From the NCBI RefSeq assembly GCF_001427125.1, contig NZ_LMGK01000012.1:489430-553429 (forward strand): DNA of 64,000 bases, read 5' to 3'. The notes under the pieces were generated by a model. That model was not told where the DNA came from. It did no database searches and saw nothing but the letters and a program-made list of their open reading frames with translations. Of the stretch, positions 55,248 through 64,000 are shown in pieces. The position numbers and the translations under genes are program-made. This DNA comes from Pseudomonas sp. Root562 (GTDB taxonomy: Bacteria; Pseudomonadota; Gammaproteobacteria; Pseudomonadales; Pseudomonadaceae). The first letter of the stretch is position 1, and every line of letters begins with the position of its first letter.

Positions 55248-56683
55248 AGGATCGGTGAAATAAGCCGGGCGACCCGCATACCGACCTGTTGCAGGTGGCG
55301 AGTCTCCCGGCCTTCCTCTTTGGCGATTTCGTGGGCTTGGGCAAAGTCATCGTTGAGCATCTGCTCCACTTCGCCGGCAAATGTGCTGTCGACCGTCAGC
55401 AACATCACTTCGAAATTCAACCGGAACGAGCGGTTATCCATGTTGGCGCTGCCAATGGCGCTGATCTCACTGTCGATCAACACCACTTTCTGATGCAGGA
55501 AACCCGGCTCATAGCGGAAAACCCGAACGCCGGCGCGCACGGCTTCAAAGGCATAGAGGCTGGAGGCGGCGTAGACGATTCGGTGGTCAGGCCGCGACGG
55601 CAACAGAATTCGCACATCGACACCACGTAATACCGCCAGCCGCAGGGCGGCGAAGACGGCTTCGTCGGGTATGAAGTAGGGACTGGTGATCCACACGCGT
55701 TCTGTCGCCGCGTGGATGGCCTCGACGAAGAATAACGAACAGGTCTCGTAGGGATCCGCCGGGCCGCTGGCGAGCATTTGACACAGTACGCCGTCGTCCG
55801 GGTACACCTCCGGCAGGATCAGCGGCGGCAACGAACGGGCTGCCCAGAACCAGTCTTCGGCGAAGGATTCCTGCATGCAGGCCACTACCGGTCCACGCAC
55901 CTGTACATGAGTATCGCGCCAGGGCGCCAAGGGTGGTTTCTCCCCCATGTACTCGTCGCCCACGTTGTGCCCCCCGACGAAGCCGATAACGCCGTCGACT
56001 ACCACGATCTTGCGGTGGTTGCGGAAGTTGACCTGGAATCGATTCAACCAGCCGCTGCGAGTGGCGAAGGCTTTGACCTCGACACCGGCGTCACGCAGTG
56101 ACTGAACATAGCTGTGTGGCAAAGAGTGGCTGCCGATTCGATCATAGAGCAGATAGATCGCCACGCCTTCAGCTGCTTTTTCCAACAACAGTTTATGCAG
56201 GCGCTGGCCGAGACGGTCGTCGTGAATGATGAAAAACTGGATCAGCACCGCTTCCCGGGCTTGGCTGATGGCATCGAAAATCGCATCGAACGTTGCCCGG
56301 CCATTGATCAACAGTCGTACGTCGTTGTTGGCCAGGCACGGCATGCGCCCGAGCTTGGGCATGGCCCTTAACGACGCGTAAGCGGTGGAAGCACGAGCGG
56401 TTAGCGCCTCTTCAACCCACGGCCGCCAGTTGAGCTCAGAAATTGCCTTGCGCATTTCTTCGTTGGCCTGACGTCGGGCCTTGATGTAACCATCGAAGGT
56501 GCTGCGACCGAACACCAGATAGGGGATGAGTGTCAGGTAAGGCATGAAGACCAGTGACAGCGCCCAGGCAATCGATCCCTGAGCGGTTCGAACGGTCAAC
56601 ACGGCATGAATTGCTGCAATCGCGCCCAGGGAGTGCAGCAGGGCGATGGTGTAGCCAAAAATATGCGGTCCGAAATAATCCAT
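55244..56683 (-). CDS. cls: Cardiolipin synthase
   Basis: A 479-residue membrane enzyme of the phospholipase D family that joins two phosphatidylglycerols. Two N-terminal membrane helices (residues about 8-28 and 36-58) precede two HKD motifs: [16 protein letters not shown] (about 225) and [20 protein letters not shown] (about 403). Length matches ClsA-type enzymes. It is convergent with cfa. Confidence 0.93.
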   Translation of the reverse strand: MDYFGPHIFGYTIALLHSLGAIAAIHAVLTVRTAQGSIAWALSLVFMPYLTLIPYLVFGRSTFDGYIKARRQANEEMRKAISELNWRPWVEEALTARASTAYASLRAMPKLGRMPCLANNDVRLLINGRATFDAIFDAISQAREAVLIQFFIIHDDRLGQRLHKLLLEKAAEGVAIYLLYDRIGSHSLPHSYVQSLRDAGVEVKAFATRSGWLNRFQVNFRNHRKIVVVDGVIGFVGGHNVGDEYMGEKPPLAPWRDTHVQVRGPVVACMQESFAEDWFWAARSLPPLILPEVYPDDGVLCQMLASGPADPYETCSLFFVEAIHAATERVWITSPYFIPDEAVFAALRLAVLRGVDVRILLPSRPDHRIVYAASSLYAFEAVRAGVRVFRYEPGFLHQKVVLIDSEISAIGSANMDNRSFRLNFEVMLLTVDSTFAGEVEQMLNDDFAQAHEIAKEEGRETRHLQQVGMRVARLISPIL

Positions 56684-56815
56684 GGGGGCAGCCTTGCTCC
56701 TGAAGATTCAATGCTTAACAGACCATGTTCCGGGCAGAATGTCGCTATTTAATTGGCCCATGAACCGAAGCTTGCGGCTGACGTCTAACGGCCACCAATG
56801 ATCAGGAGTTACACG

Positions 56816-57337
56816 ATGAACGTTCGTCTGCTGGGTTTGGCCATCACGCTGGGTTTGGCACTTCCTGTGGCCGCTCAGGCGCAGATGCTGCAACCGGGTT
56901 TGTGGGAATTGACCTCGAGCAACATGAAGGTCGATGACCAGAACCTGCCGGATCTGCAACTGATCCTCGGTCAGATACAAAGCCAGATGACCCCTGAACA
57001 ACGGGCACAGCTGGAAAAACAGGGCATCACCATGGGGGGCAAAGGCATTCGCGCGTGCCTGACGCCGGAACAGGTCAAGACCGACAATATTCCGCTGACC
57101 GATCCGCAATCAGGCTGCAAGCAGGAAATCACCGAGCGCACCGGCAATCAGTGGAAATTCCGTTTCAGCTGTCCGAAAGCGCAGGGCGCGGGTGTCGCCA
57201 CGTTCCTCAGTGACCGTGAGTTCACCACCAAGGTCAATGGCACGTTCAATGCCACCGGCATTCAGCAAAAGGGTAGCCTCGATACCCGCGCTGTATGGCT
57301 GGGGCAGGATTGCGGCACAGTTAAACCTCGGGCATAA
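56816..57337 (+). CDS. DUF3617-family exported protein
   Basis: A 173-residue protein with a signal peptide (cleavage after AAQA, about residue 21). The mature domain starts QPGLWELTSSNMKVDD and has conserved cysteines (ACLTPEQ, GCKQEI, FSCPKA, QDCG) suggesting disulfides. DUF3617 proteins are periplasmic and of unknown function. Start at 56816 follows CAGGAGTTACACG. Confidence 0.87.
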   Translation: MNVRLLGLAITLGLALPVAAQAQMLQPGLWELTSSNMKVDDQNLPDLQLILGQIQSQMTPEQRAQLEKQGITMGGKGIRACLTPEQVKTDNIPLTDPQSGCKQEITERTGNQWKFRFSCPKAQGAGVATFLSDREFTTKVNGTFNATGIQQKGSLDTRAVWLGQDCGTVKPRA

Positions 57338-57383
57338 AAAATTCGCGGGGTGCAGGCTCCCACGGGGCACGCCCTTGGGAGCT

Positions 57384-58277
57384 TCAACCACCGGCCATGC
57401 CGGTGGAGCTCAGCCATTCACACACCGCTTCAACCTTCATCCTGCCAAAATCCTCCCCGCTGTTACTGCGCACACTGACAAAGCCACCCGCCTTTTCCTT
57501 TTCCCCCACGACCACCAGGTACGGCACGGTTTGACGGTGCTGGCGAATCTTGTAGCGGACCTTTTCGTTACGCAGGTCCGACAGGGCGCGAACGCCGCCA
57601 CGACGTAACGTCTCGGTAACGGTGTGCGCGTAGTGGGCCTGGCGATCATCCATGCTGACGACCATCACATGCGCTGGCAGGCGCCAATACTGCAGCTCCT
57701 GATGACTGGACCAGCACGTTCCATAGACCCGTTGTTGCAAGGTGCCGCTGACGTGATCCAGGGCGAATGCCTGCAGTACCCTGGTGGTTGGGACATGCGG
57801 GCCGGTGGTCCAGTACTCGGTTTCACCGAGGCGATAGAGCGAAAGACTTTCCGACGACGATGTCGCCTTGCGGCGGATTGAATGGTTGGTTGCTGCCAAC
57901 GATTGCATGCGCGCTTCGATGAGCGGCAGATCGGTCGCGGCGAGGGCTCGCTCGACGGCAAACTCGCAAAAGAACCCGTCACCCAGTGCCGAGCCCACGC
58001 GCATTTGCGCATGCGGATGAAGTTGTTTGACGGCCATCGCCAGCATCAGCGTGCAGGACCGGCGCAGGATCTCCAGGCCGTCCGGCTCCTGCGGCGTGAC
58101 TATGCTGACCCGGGCATTGGCTGCGACCAGGAATTCGCAATCCACCAAGACGCCGTTGACGCGTCCGGCCACCGCCGCGTTGGCCAGCCCCAGGCCAATA
58201 CTTGCGGCGATTTCATGCACGGTCAGTGGTTGGTCGTACTCACGCAATGAACCATCGGGCAGGGTGATCTGGATCAT
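57384..58277 (-). CDS. Threonyl-tRNA synthetase-like protein lacking the catalytic core
   Basis: A 297-residue paralogue of ThrRS, usual length about 640. It keeps an N-terminal TGS domain (ITLPDGSLREYD..., residues 1-60), an editing-domain remnant (about 70-190) and the anticodon-binding domain (LSDLRNEKVRYKIRQH, about 235-297). The class II catalytic domain is missing. The editing histidines of HSxxH are replaced (RRSCTL) and the editing Cys is lost (WTTGPHVP), with only one His kept. It is divergent from a Zur-box-controlled zigA-type gene. It may bind tRNA or an mRNA leader without charging tRNA. Confidence 0.88.
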   Translation of the reverse strand: MIQITLPDGSLREYDQPLTVHEIAASIGLGLANAAVAGRVNGVLVDCEFLVAANARVSIVTPQEPDGLEILRRSCTLMLAMAVKQLHPHAQMRVGSALGDGFFCEFAVERALAATDLPLIEARMQSLAATNHSIRRKATSSSESLSLYRLGETEYWTTGPHVPTTRVLQAFALDHVSGTLQQRVYGTCWSSHQELQYWRLPAHVMVVSMDDRQAHYAHTVTETLRRGGVRALSDLRNEKVRYKIRQHRQTVPYLVVVGEKEKAGGFVSVRSNSGEDFGRMKVEAVCEWLSSTGMAGG

Positions 58278-58511
58278 GATTATTGTTCTCGAATACTTCG
58301 ATCACACGCGCTAGCGGTTTAACCATAGAACCAAATCCCGTCCGCTGTCATGTAGACATTTGTCGAGGTTCGATTCGTCCGGATGGTCATCCGAAAGCAG
58401 GCTCAATTGCCCAACGCCGGGATTGGCTATGAGGTATCGCAACGATGCTTCGCCTTACCCAATCAGGCCGGGTTAGCCCCTCATGAGCGAGCCCATCATC
58501 GAAACATCATC

Positions 58512-58534
58512 ATAATGTTATGGTATAACATGAT
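58512..58534. promoter_or_regulatory. Zur box between the ThrRS-like gene and zigA
   Basis: Dyad with half-sites ATAATGTTATG and TATAACATGAT around one central base, the geometry of the gamma-proteobacterial Zur consensus (GAAATGTTATA-N-TATAACATTTC). Its inner seven bases per arm (ATGTTAT/ATAACAT) are perfectly symmetrical. It lies 82 bp before the GTPase start. Zinc-loaded Zur would repress, so the gene turns on in zinc starvation. Confidence 0.85.
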
Positions 58535-58615
58535 TGTCGCGATCGTTATTCGTGAAGAATTTTTCATGTTTGGCAAGCCCCGAGGGTTGACCGGGCTTTC
58601 TATGAGGAGCAACTG

Positions 58616-59821
58616 ATGGCAAATCGCTTACCTGTCACGGTCCTGTCGGGCTTTTTAGGGGCCGGAAAAAGTACACTTCTTAATTACATACTACGTAATA
58701 GAGAAAACCTTCGGGTTGCGGTTATCGTCAATGACATGAGTGAAATCAACATTGACGGCGGCGAGGTGCAGCGCGATGTCAGCCTTAATCGCGCCGAAGA
58801 AAAACTCGTTGAAATGAGCAATGGCTGCATCTGCTGCACCTTGCGTGAGGATTTGCTGGAGGAGGTCGGCAAGCTTGCCAATGAGGGACGCTTTGATTAC
58901 CTGTTGATCGAATCCACGGGCATTTCCGAGCCGCTACCCGTCGCGGAAACCTTCACGTTCCGCGACGAAAACGGGCAAAGTCTCACGGATATTGCGCGGC
59001 TCGATACCATGGTCACCGTGGTCGATGGCATGAATTTCCTGATCGATTACCATGCCGCGCAAAGCCTCGCATCCCGAGGCGAAACGCTGGGAGAAGACGA
59101 TGAACGCGCGATCACCGACCTGCTGATCGAGCAGGTGGAGTTCGCTGATGTGATCCTGATCAGCAAGATCGACCTCATCAGCAGTGGCGATCGGGATGAG
59201 CTGATGGCGATCCTGAAACGGCTCAACGCCCAGGCTGAGATCATTCCAATGGTCATGGGCGAAGTACCGCTTGGCAAAATCCTCAATACCGGTCGCTTCG
59301 ACTTCGACAAAGCCGCTCAAGCGCCTGGCTGGTTGCGTGAGTTACGCGGCGAACATGTTGCTGAAACTGAAGAGTACGGCATTGCCTCCAGCGCTTATCG
59401 GGCACGTCGCCCCTTTCATCCGCAACGCTTTTTCAGTTTCATTGACCGGCCATGGGTCAATGGCAAACTGCTGCGTTCCAAGGGGTACTTCTGGCTGGCC
59501 AGCAAACATATGGATGCCGGAAGCTGGTCCCAGGCGGGAGGATTGGTGCGCCATGGTTTCGCCGGGCGCTGGTGGCGCTTTGTGCCGAACAACCAATGGC
59601 CGCAGGACGAGGAAAGCACAGCCGCCATTATGGAAAACTGGACCAGCGACACAGGAGATTGCCGCCAGGAACTGGTCTTCATCGGTCAGAACATCGACTT
59701 CAAACAACTCACTGCAGAGCTCGACGATTGCTTGCTGACAGACGCTGAAATGGCGCTGGGAGTCCAAGGCTGGCGAATGCTCCCGGACCCCTTTGGCCCT
59801 TGGCATGAAGAGGCCGCCTGA
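58616..59821 (+). CDS. zigA: COG0523 GTPase, zinc-starvation metallochaperone (ZigA-like)
   Basis: A 401-residue G3E GTPase. The P-loop [15 protein letters not shown] (residues about 11-25) is followed by the metal-binding CxCC motif in [16 protein letters not shown] (about 64-79), then IESTGISEP and the guanine-specificity ISKID. The C-terminal CobW domain includes [11 protein letters not shown]. The family delivers zinc to client enzymes when zinc is scarce. The Zur box directly upstream supports the ZigA-type role. Confidence 0.9.
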   Translation: MANRLPVTVLSGFLGAGKSTLLNYILRNRENLRVAVIVNDMSEINIDGGEVQRDVSLNRAEEKLVEMSNGCICCTLREDLLEEVGKLANEGRFDYLLIESTGISEPLPVAETFTFRDENGQSLTDIARLDTMVTVVDGMNFLIDYHAAQSLASRGETLGEDDERAITDLLIEQVEFADVILISKIDLISSGDRDELMAILKRLNAQAEIIPMVMGEVPLGKILNTGRFDFDKAAQAPGWLRELRGEHVAETEEYGIASSAYRARRPFHPQRFFSFIDRPWVNGKLLRSKGYFWLASKHMDAGSWSQAGGLVRHGFAGRWWRFVPNNQWPQDEESTAAIMENWTSDTGDCRQELVFIGQNIDFKQLTAELDDCLLTDAEMALGVQGWRMLPDPFGPWHEEAA

Positions 59822-59892
59822 GCTTTCCATTGACCCCGTTCAGAAGTCGTGGGTTGCTGCTGTCGCTTAACAACGCTGGAGCAGCACGCCGC

Positions 59893-60249
59893 TCAAGGCT
59901 TCAGCCAGGTGCCCTGGCTTTGCGCTTCGCAGTACGGCTGCAAATACGCCGCATCGGTGGCCACGCCGTAATAGTGAATATCCTGCCGGTAAGGCATATT
60001 GGCGACTTGAGCGTTGCTGCACACGCCGAACGCTCCTGCAGGGCACTGGTCGACGTATTGCACGTCGACCTTCTGCCCGGCCAGGTTCGGTTGGCAGAAG
60101 CCGTCGGCGAACAGTTTTTGCGGGATGTTGCGGTTCTGCTGGCAGACTTTGACGTCGAGTCGTTCCGCCTGGCTATGGACAACGCAGGCCTGCGCCAGCG
60201 CTTCGCCACTGGCAAGCGTCAGCAGAAACGCCAATCCAATCCACCGCAT
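59893..60249 (-). CDS. Small exported Cys-rich protein
   Basis: A 118-residue protein with a signal peptide (cleavage near ALA-QA, residue 19) and six mature-region cysteines (ACVV, KVCQQ, GFCQPN, QCPAG, VCSN, YCEAQ) that likely form disulfides in the periplasm. It lies between two COG0523 genes on the opposite strand. No domain recognised. The context suggests envelope or metal stress, without direct evidence. Confidence 0.75.
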   Translation of the reverse strand: MRWIGLAFLLTLASGEALAQACVVHSQAERLDVKVCQQNRNIPQKLFADGFCQPNLAGQKVDVQYVDQCPAGAFGVCSNAQVANMPYRQDIHYYGVATDAAYLQPYCEAQSQGTWLKP

Positions 60250-60275
60250 CCTTACCTCCTCAGAAACCTTCGATC

Positions 60276-61241
60276 ATGTTGCAGAACATTCCCACCCATG
60301 TCATCGCCGGGCCATTGGGGGCCGGCAAGACCAGCCTGATCAAGAACCTGCTGGCGCAACGTCCCGCGGATGAACGCTGGGCAGTGCTGATCAACGAGTT
60401 CGGTCAGATTGGCATCGACGCTGCACTGCTCACCCAGGAAGACGATGGTATCGCACTGGGGGAAGTGGCCGGGGGGTGTTTGTGTTGCGTCAACGGTGCG
60501 CCATTTCAGGTCGGTCTCGGGCGTCTGCTGCGCAAGGCGCGGCCGGATCGATTGTTCATCGAGCCTTCCGGCTTGGGGCATCCGATGAATTTGCTCAAGC
60601 AGTTGAGCGAGGCGCCATGGCGAGGCGTGTTGAGTCTGCAACCTTGTGTGCTGGTACTCGATGCGCAAGCGCTTGTAGCGGGCAAGCCGCTGCCTGAGGC
60701 CCAACAGGAGGCGCTGAACAGTGCGGGATTGTTGCTGATGAACAAGTCTGAAGGACTTGCGCAAGCGGACCGGCAGCGAATTGCCGCCACGTTGCCGATG
60801 CGTAAACTGCATTGGACGCAACAAGCTGCGCTGTCTTTGAGTGAGTTGCCCGGGCTGGTTTCGCGAGCGGTGGCGGGTGTGGATAACTTTGTGATGCCGA
60901 AAAGTCTGGCGCAGCTCGCGGCGATCTGGAGCGACCCGGTTCTGCCGATCTGTTTAAGCCAGGAACAGGAGGGTGGCTGGAGCATCGGCTGGCGCTGGCA
61001 TCCGAGCCAGGTCTTTGAGGCCGCTCTCGTTGCGCGCTGGCTTGAAAGCCATTGCTGGCGGCGTGCGAAGCTGGTTATTCACAGTGACAAAGGCTGGATA
61101 TCGGCCAACGCGCTGGATAATTCCGTGGTGGCGTGGCAACCGAGTGAATGGCGTAAGGATTCGCGGATTGAATTGATTTTCAGTGCGCCGCAAGACCTCG
61201 AAGTGCTGCAAAGAGGCCTGGCCAACTGCAGGAGGCATTGA
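60276..61241 (+). CDS. Second COG0523 GTPase
   Basis: A 321-residue G3E GTPase with P-loop VIAGPLGAGKTSLIKNLL, the metal motif GGCLCCVNGAPFQVGL (CxCC about residues 67-70), IEPSGLGHP and MNKSE. It is shorter and more divergent than the upstream ZigA-like protein. No Zur box was seen before it. It may serve another metal or another client. Divergent from the Cys-rich exported protein. Confidence 0.88.
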   Translation: MLQNIPTHVIAGPLGAGKTSLIKNLLAQRPADERWAVLINEFGQIGIDAALLTQEDDGIALGEVAGGCLCCVNGAPFQVGLGRLLRKARPDRLFIEPSGLGHPMNLLKQLSEAPWRGVLSLQPCVLVLDAQALVAGKPLPEAQQEALNSAGLLLMNKSEGLAQADRQRIAATLPMRKLHWTQQAALSLSELPGLVSRAVAGVDNFVMPKSLAQLAAIWSDPVLPICLSQEQEGGWSIGWRWHPSQVFEAALVARWLESHCWRRAKLVIHSDKGWISANALDNSVVAWQPSEWRKDSRIELIFSAPQDLEVLQRGLANCRRH

Positions 61242-61244
61242 AGA

Positions 61245-61661
61245 TCACGACCGCCACTTGTTGTGTTCCTGCCGCCAATGATTCAGCTCGATCACCTGAG
61301 CGCTTGGCTTGACCACATCGACCACAGGGGGCGTGTCGTCAAACGGCATCGGGTACGGCGCCAGTTCGATTTGCGCGCTGTGGGCGCCGAACTGAGTGAT
61401 GGTGCCGTTATGCCGCGTTTCGCCGGTGACCGTGAATTCAAAGTTATACACACGGGCCAGACGTCGCCGGCCAGCGGCATCCTTGATGAAGCCCATTTTT
61501 TTCAGCGCCACGTTGCCATCGAGCAACTCGATCCCCAGGTTGCTGCAATGCTGCTTGACCCGCTCCAACGCACGTTCGCGCAAGCCGTGGTTGTGCCAAA
61601 GCCAGGCGCCAGCAGTGGCGAGCAGCATCAGCACGAAAATATTTCCAAGGGTCAGCATCAA
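61245..61661 (-). CDS. DUF3301-family membrane-anchored protein
   Basis: A 138-residue protein with one N-terminal membrane helix (LGNIFVLMLLATAGAWLWH) and a soluble domain containing CSNLGIELLDGNVALKKMGF and the family segment RVYNFEFTVTGETRHNGTI. DUF3301 proteins occur in gamma-proteobacteria with unknown function. It is convergent with the GTPase gene, 3 bp apart. Confidence 0.87.
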   Translation of the reverse strand: MMLTLGNIFVLMLLATAGAWLWHNHGLRERALERVKQHCSNLGIELLDGNVALKKMGFIKDAAGRRRLARVYNFEFTVTGETRHNGTITQFGAHSAQIELAPYPMPFDDTPPVVDVVKPSAQVIELNHWRQEHNKWRS

Positions 61662-61778
61662 CAGGGCGCTCCAACAAGATAGTGTCAGCTTAACTGCGTC
61701 GCCGGTCTGTCGTACAGGCTGCGTTTAGTCGCATACTGCGCCGCTCGAATTTCAATCGTTTTACGGAAATCTCACCGC

Positions 61779-62651
61779 ATGAAACGTACACCCCATCTGC
61801 TCGCTATCCAGTCCCACGTGGTGTTCGGTCACGCTGGCAACAGTGCCGCGGTTTTCCCGATGCAGCGGGTCGGGGTGAATGTCTGGCCGCTGAACACCGT
61901 ACAGTTCTCCAACCACACACAGTACGGGCAGTGGGCCGGTGACGTGCTGGCGCCGCACCAGATCCCTGATCTGGTCGAAGGCATCGCGGCGATTGGCGAG
62001 CTGGGCAATTGCGACGCAGTGCTCTCGGGCTATCTCGGCAGCGCGGCGCAGGGCCGGGCGATTCTCACAGGGGTGGAGCGGATCAAGTCGATGAATCCCA
62101 AAGCGCTGTACCTGTGTGATCCGGTCATGGGTCATCCGGAGAAGGGCTGCAGCGTGCCCGCGGAAGTCAGCGATTTTCTGCTGGAAGAAGCCGCCGCCGT
62201 GGCTGATTTCATGTGTCCGAACCAACTGGAACTCGACAGCTTCTCGGGGCGCAAGCCGCAATCGCTGTTTGATTGCCTGGCGATGGCGCGCTTGTTACTG
62301 GCACGCGGGCCGAAGGCGGTGTTGGTCAAACATCTGGACTACCCGGGAAAAAACCCGGACGTCTTCGAAATGCTGCTGGTGACAGCGCAAGGCAGTTGGC
62401 ACCTGCAACGCCCGCTGTTGGCGTTTCCGCGCCAACCTGTGGGCGTTGGTGATCTGACGTCCGGGTTGTTCCTGGCGCGTGTGCTATTGGGCGATAGCCT
62501 GCTGGCAGCTTTCGAGTTCGCCGCATCGGCGGTGCACGAGGTGTTGCTCGAGACTCAGGCCTGCGCCAGCTATGAGCTGGAGCTGGTGCGCGCGCAGGAT
62601 CGGATTGCCCATCCGCGGGTGCGGTTCGAGGCGACATCGATCAGCCTTTGA
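61779..62651 (+). CDS. pdxY: Pyridoxal kinase
   Basis: A 290-residue ribokinase-fold enzyme that phosphorylates pyridoxal in vitamin B6 salvage. It begins [28 protein letters not shown] and has [24 protein letters not shown] and the catalytic-Asp anion-hole region [15 protein letters not shown]. Length equals PdxY of other pseudomonads. Confidence 0.94.
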   Translation: MKRTPHLLAIQSHVVFGHAGNSAAVFPMQRVGVNVWPLNTVQFSNHTQYGQWAGDVLAPHQIPDLVEGIAAIGELGNCDAVLSGYLGSAAQGRAILTGVERIKSMNPKALYLCDPVMGHPEKGCSVPAEVSDFLLEEAAAVADFMCPNQLELDSFSGRKPQSLFDCLAMARLLLARGPKAVLVKHLDYPGKNPDVFEMLLVTAQGSWHLQRPLLAFPRQPVGVGDLTSGLFLARVLLGDSLLAAFEFAASAVHEVLLETQACASYELELVRAQDRIAHPRVRFEATSISL

Positions 62652-62660
62652 TCGAAGTGC

Positions 62661-62727
62661 AAAAAAGATCGCAGCCTGCGGGGATCTGAATTCCTCTGCA
62701 GGAACTGCCGCAGGCTGCGATTTTTTT
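62661..62727. terminator. Bidirectional terminator between pdxY and thioesterase gene
   Basis: Long stem ATCGCAGCCTGCGG/CCGCAGGCTGCGAT with A6 before and T7 after, enclosing a 26-base loop. It serves both convergent genes. The core GCAGCCTGCGG is a common Pseudomonas intergenic element. Confidence 0.85.
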
Positions 62728-62730
62728 GCT

Positions 62731-63213
62731 TTACGCGTCGCCTTTGATTTCCTGGTAACGCTTTTCCAGTTCCTGGCGAATCTGGCGGCGTTGCTGCGCC
62801 TGCATATAGCGACGCTTGTCTTCGCTGTTTTCCGGTTGCAGTGGCGGCACCGGGGCGGGTTTACGTTGGTCATCCACCGCGACCATGGTGAAGAAGCAGC
62901 TGTTGGTGTGACGCACTGAGCGCTCACGGATATTTTCGGTCACCACCTTGATGCCCACTTCCATGGACGTGTTGCCGGTGTAGTTGACCGAGGCGAGAAA
63001 CGTCACGAGTTCGCCGACATGGATCGGTTCACGGAAAATCACCTGGTCCACCGACAGGGTCACCACGTAGCGACCTGCATAACGGCTGGCGCAGGCGTAG
63101 GCCACTTCATCGAGGTATTTGAGCAGGGTGCCGCCGTGAACATTGCCAGAGAAGTTGGCCATGTCGGGGGTCATCAATACTGTCATCGACAGTTGGGCGT
63201 TTCCGGGTTCCAT
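62731..63213 (-). CDS. Acyl-CoA thioesterase (hotdog fold)
   Basis: A 160-residue YciA/BACH-type thioesterase hydrolysing acyl-CoA in the cytoplasm. The hotdog core has MANFSGNVHGGTLLKYLDEVAY (catalytic Asp in the helix), VDQVIFREPIHVGE and SCFFTMVAVD. The C-terminus is a charged helix (RRYMQAQQRRQIRQELEKRY). The start is set at MEPGNAQ, since the upstream extension begins at TTG and is not conserved. Confidence 0.88.
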   Translation of the reverse strand: MEPGNAQLSMTVLMTPDMANFSGNVHGGTLLKYLDEVAYACASRYAGRYVVTLSVDQVIFREPIHVGELVTFLASVNYTGNTSMEVGIKVVTENIRERSVRHTNSCFFTMVAVDDQRKPAPVPPLQPENSEDKRRYMQAQQRRQIRQELEKRYQEIKGDA

Positions 63214-63501
63214 AGCGTTCTCACGGTTCAAGGCCAGGTTTGAGGGGACGCACCTCTACGGGTGCCTCGGCGGTTTTTTCAAACCAACAGTTATCGGGAC
63301 GCCGGGCGGCTGATCGCCGTCACGCCGGATCGATCTGTTTCCATATATTGCACCGCCTTTCGGTTGGAAGTCGCGGTGTTACCCTTCAAAAGCCCATCCC
63401 CAAGGGCAAAATGCCTACGCGGATAGCGGATTTTCATTCTGCTCGCTCGGACGATTCCCACGCCCGATGTATGAGCAGCGTCACCCAAGGAGCCTCACAC
63501 C

Positions 63502-64000
63502 ATGCATGCCATCAGTTTTATTCAGGACCTGGCAGTGATCATGTTGGTCGCAGGTGTGGTGACTGTTCTTTTCCACCGCTTCAAACAGCCCGTGGTGCTG
63601 GGGTACATCGTTGCCGGGTTCATCATTGGCCCGCACACCCCGCCGTTCGGCCTCATCCATGACGAAGAAACCATCAAGACCCTCGCGGAACTCGGGGTGA
63701 TTTTCCTGATGTTCTGCCTGGGCCTCGAATTCAGCTTGCGCAAACTGTTCAAGGTCGGCGCCACGGCATTTATCGCGGCGTTCCTGGAAATCGTGCTGAT
63801 GATCTGGATCGGCTACGAAATCGGTCGCTGGTTTGACTGGAATACCATGGATTCGCTGTTCCTGGGTGCAATCCTGGCGATTTCCTCGACCACCATCATC
63901 GTCAAGGCACTCAACGACCTGAAGATGAAAAACCAGCGTTTTGCGCAATTGATCTTCGGTGTGCTGATCGTTGAAGACATCCTCGGCATCGGCATCATCG
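63502..64000 (+). CDS. CPA2-family cation:proton antiporter, N-terminal part
   Basis: The first 166 residues of a KefB/YbaL-like membrane antiporter, running off the window. Several membrane helices are visible, with the CPA2 blocks FKQPVVLGYIVAGFIIGPHT, LGVIFLMFCLGLEFSL and ILAISSTTIIVKAL. ATG at 63502 follows AAGGAGCC. It would exchange K+ or Na+ for protons across the inner membrane. C-terminal regulatory domains are not visible. Confidence 0.88.
   Translation, partial: MHAISFIQDLAVIMLVAGVVTVLFHRFKQPVVLGYIVAGFIIGPHTPPFGLIHDEETIKTLAELGVIFLMFCLGLEFSLRKLFKVGATAFIAAFLEIVLMIWIGYEIGRWFDWNTMDSLFLGAILAISSTTIIVKALNDLKMKNQRFAQLIFGVLIVEDILGIGII

Noticed and set aside
61811..61825. CCCACGTGGTG as a third parS
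   Set aside because: Only the CACGTG core is shared and the flanking arms are not symmetrical.

Overview
The window is chromosomal DNA from a Pseudomonas, most likely of the P. fluorescens group. The evidence is the order atpBEFHAGDC - glmU - DeoR regulator (glmR) - glmS, the replication-origin neighbourhood that this implies, Pseudomonas-type REP sequences and two parS-like palindromes. No species call is possible from sequence alone.

Layout. 1-10292: F-type ATP synthase operon, then glmU, glmR and glmS. 10317-43834: a 33.5-kb Tn7-like transposon inserted 24 bp past the glmS stop codon, the classical attTn7 position. It has a 5-bp target duplication (ACCTC at 10312-10316 and 43835-43839) and three TnsB-type 16-bp repeats at each end, with the outermost repeat exactly 10 bp from each tip. 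43841-64000: the displaced glmS terminator followed by ordinary core genes. These are a LysR regulator, GST, a flavin/ferredoxin fusion enzyme, secreted proteins of unknown function, LysE/Lrp, dihydrolipoyl dehydrogenase, cyclopropane fatty acid synthase, cardiolipin synthase, a zinc-limitation locus (catalytic-core-less ThrRS-like protein, Zur box, two COG0523 GTPases), pdxY, a thioesterase and the start of a CPA2 antiporter.

The transposon. The glmS-proximal (right) end carries tnsA-tnsB-tnsC-tnsD in one overlapping operon, plus a second TniQ-family gene. No tnsE, cas gene or CRISPR array was seen. Cargo module 1 is a type II CBASS antiphage operon: Cap5 (HNH-SAVED nuclease), a CD-NTase probably of clade G, Cap2 (E2-E1 fusion) and Cap3 (JAB peptidase). 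A convergent DEDDh exonuclease and an AbrB-plus-MbcA/ParS-type fusion regulator follow it. Module 2 is a Cus-type Cu(I)/Ag(I) efflux operon whose CusB ends in an extra CusF-like domain. Module 3 is a shortened IS66-family element with intact ends, an 8-bp target duplication and a LysE passenger. Module 4 looks like a reactive-chlorine/electrophile response island: an RclR-like AraC regulator with both sensor cysteines, two AhpD-like proteins, two DUF417 (RclC-type) membrane proteins, a LysR regulator, a quinone-oxidoreductase-like MDR protein, a Rid protein, an exported alpha/beta hydrolase and a Rof-like Rho inhibitor. Decayed glutaredoxin and acetyltransferase genes lie in the more AT-rich distal part.

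The element therefore combines phage immunity with resistance to copper/silver and probably to bleach-like oxidants at a safe chromosomal site. It also moves the two parS-like sites 33.5 kb further from the origin-side atp genes.
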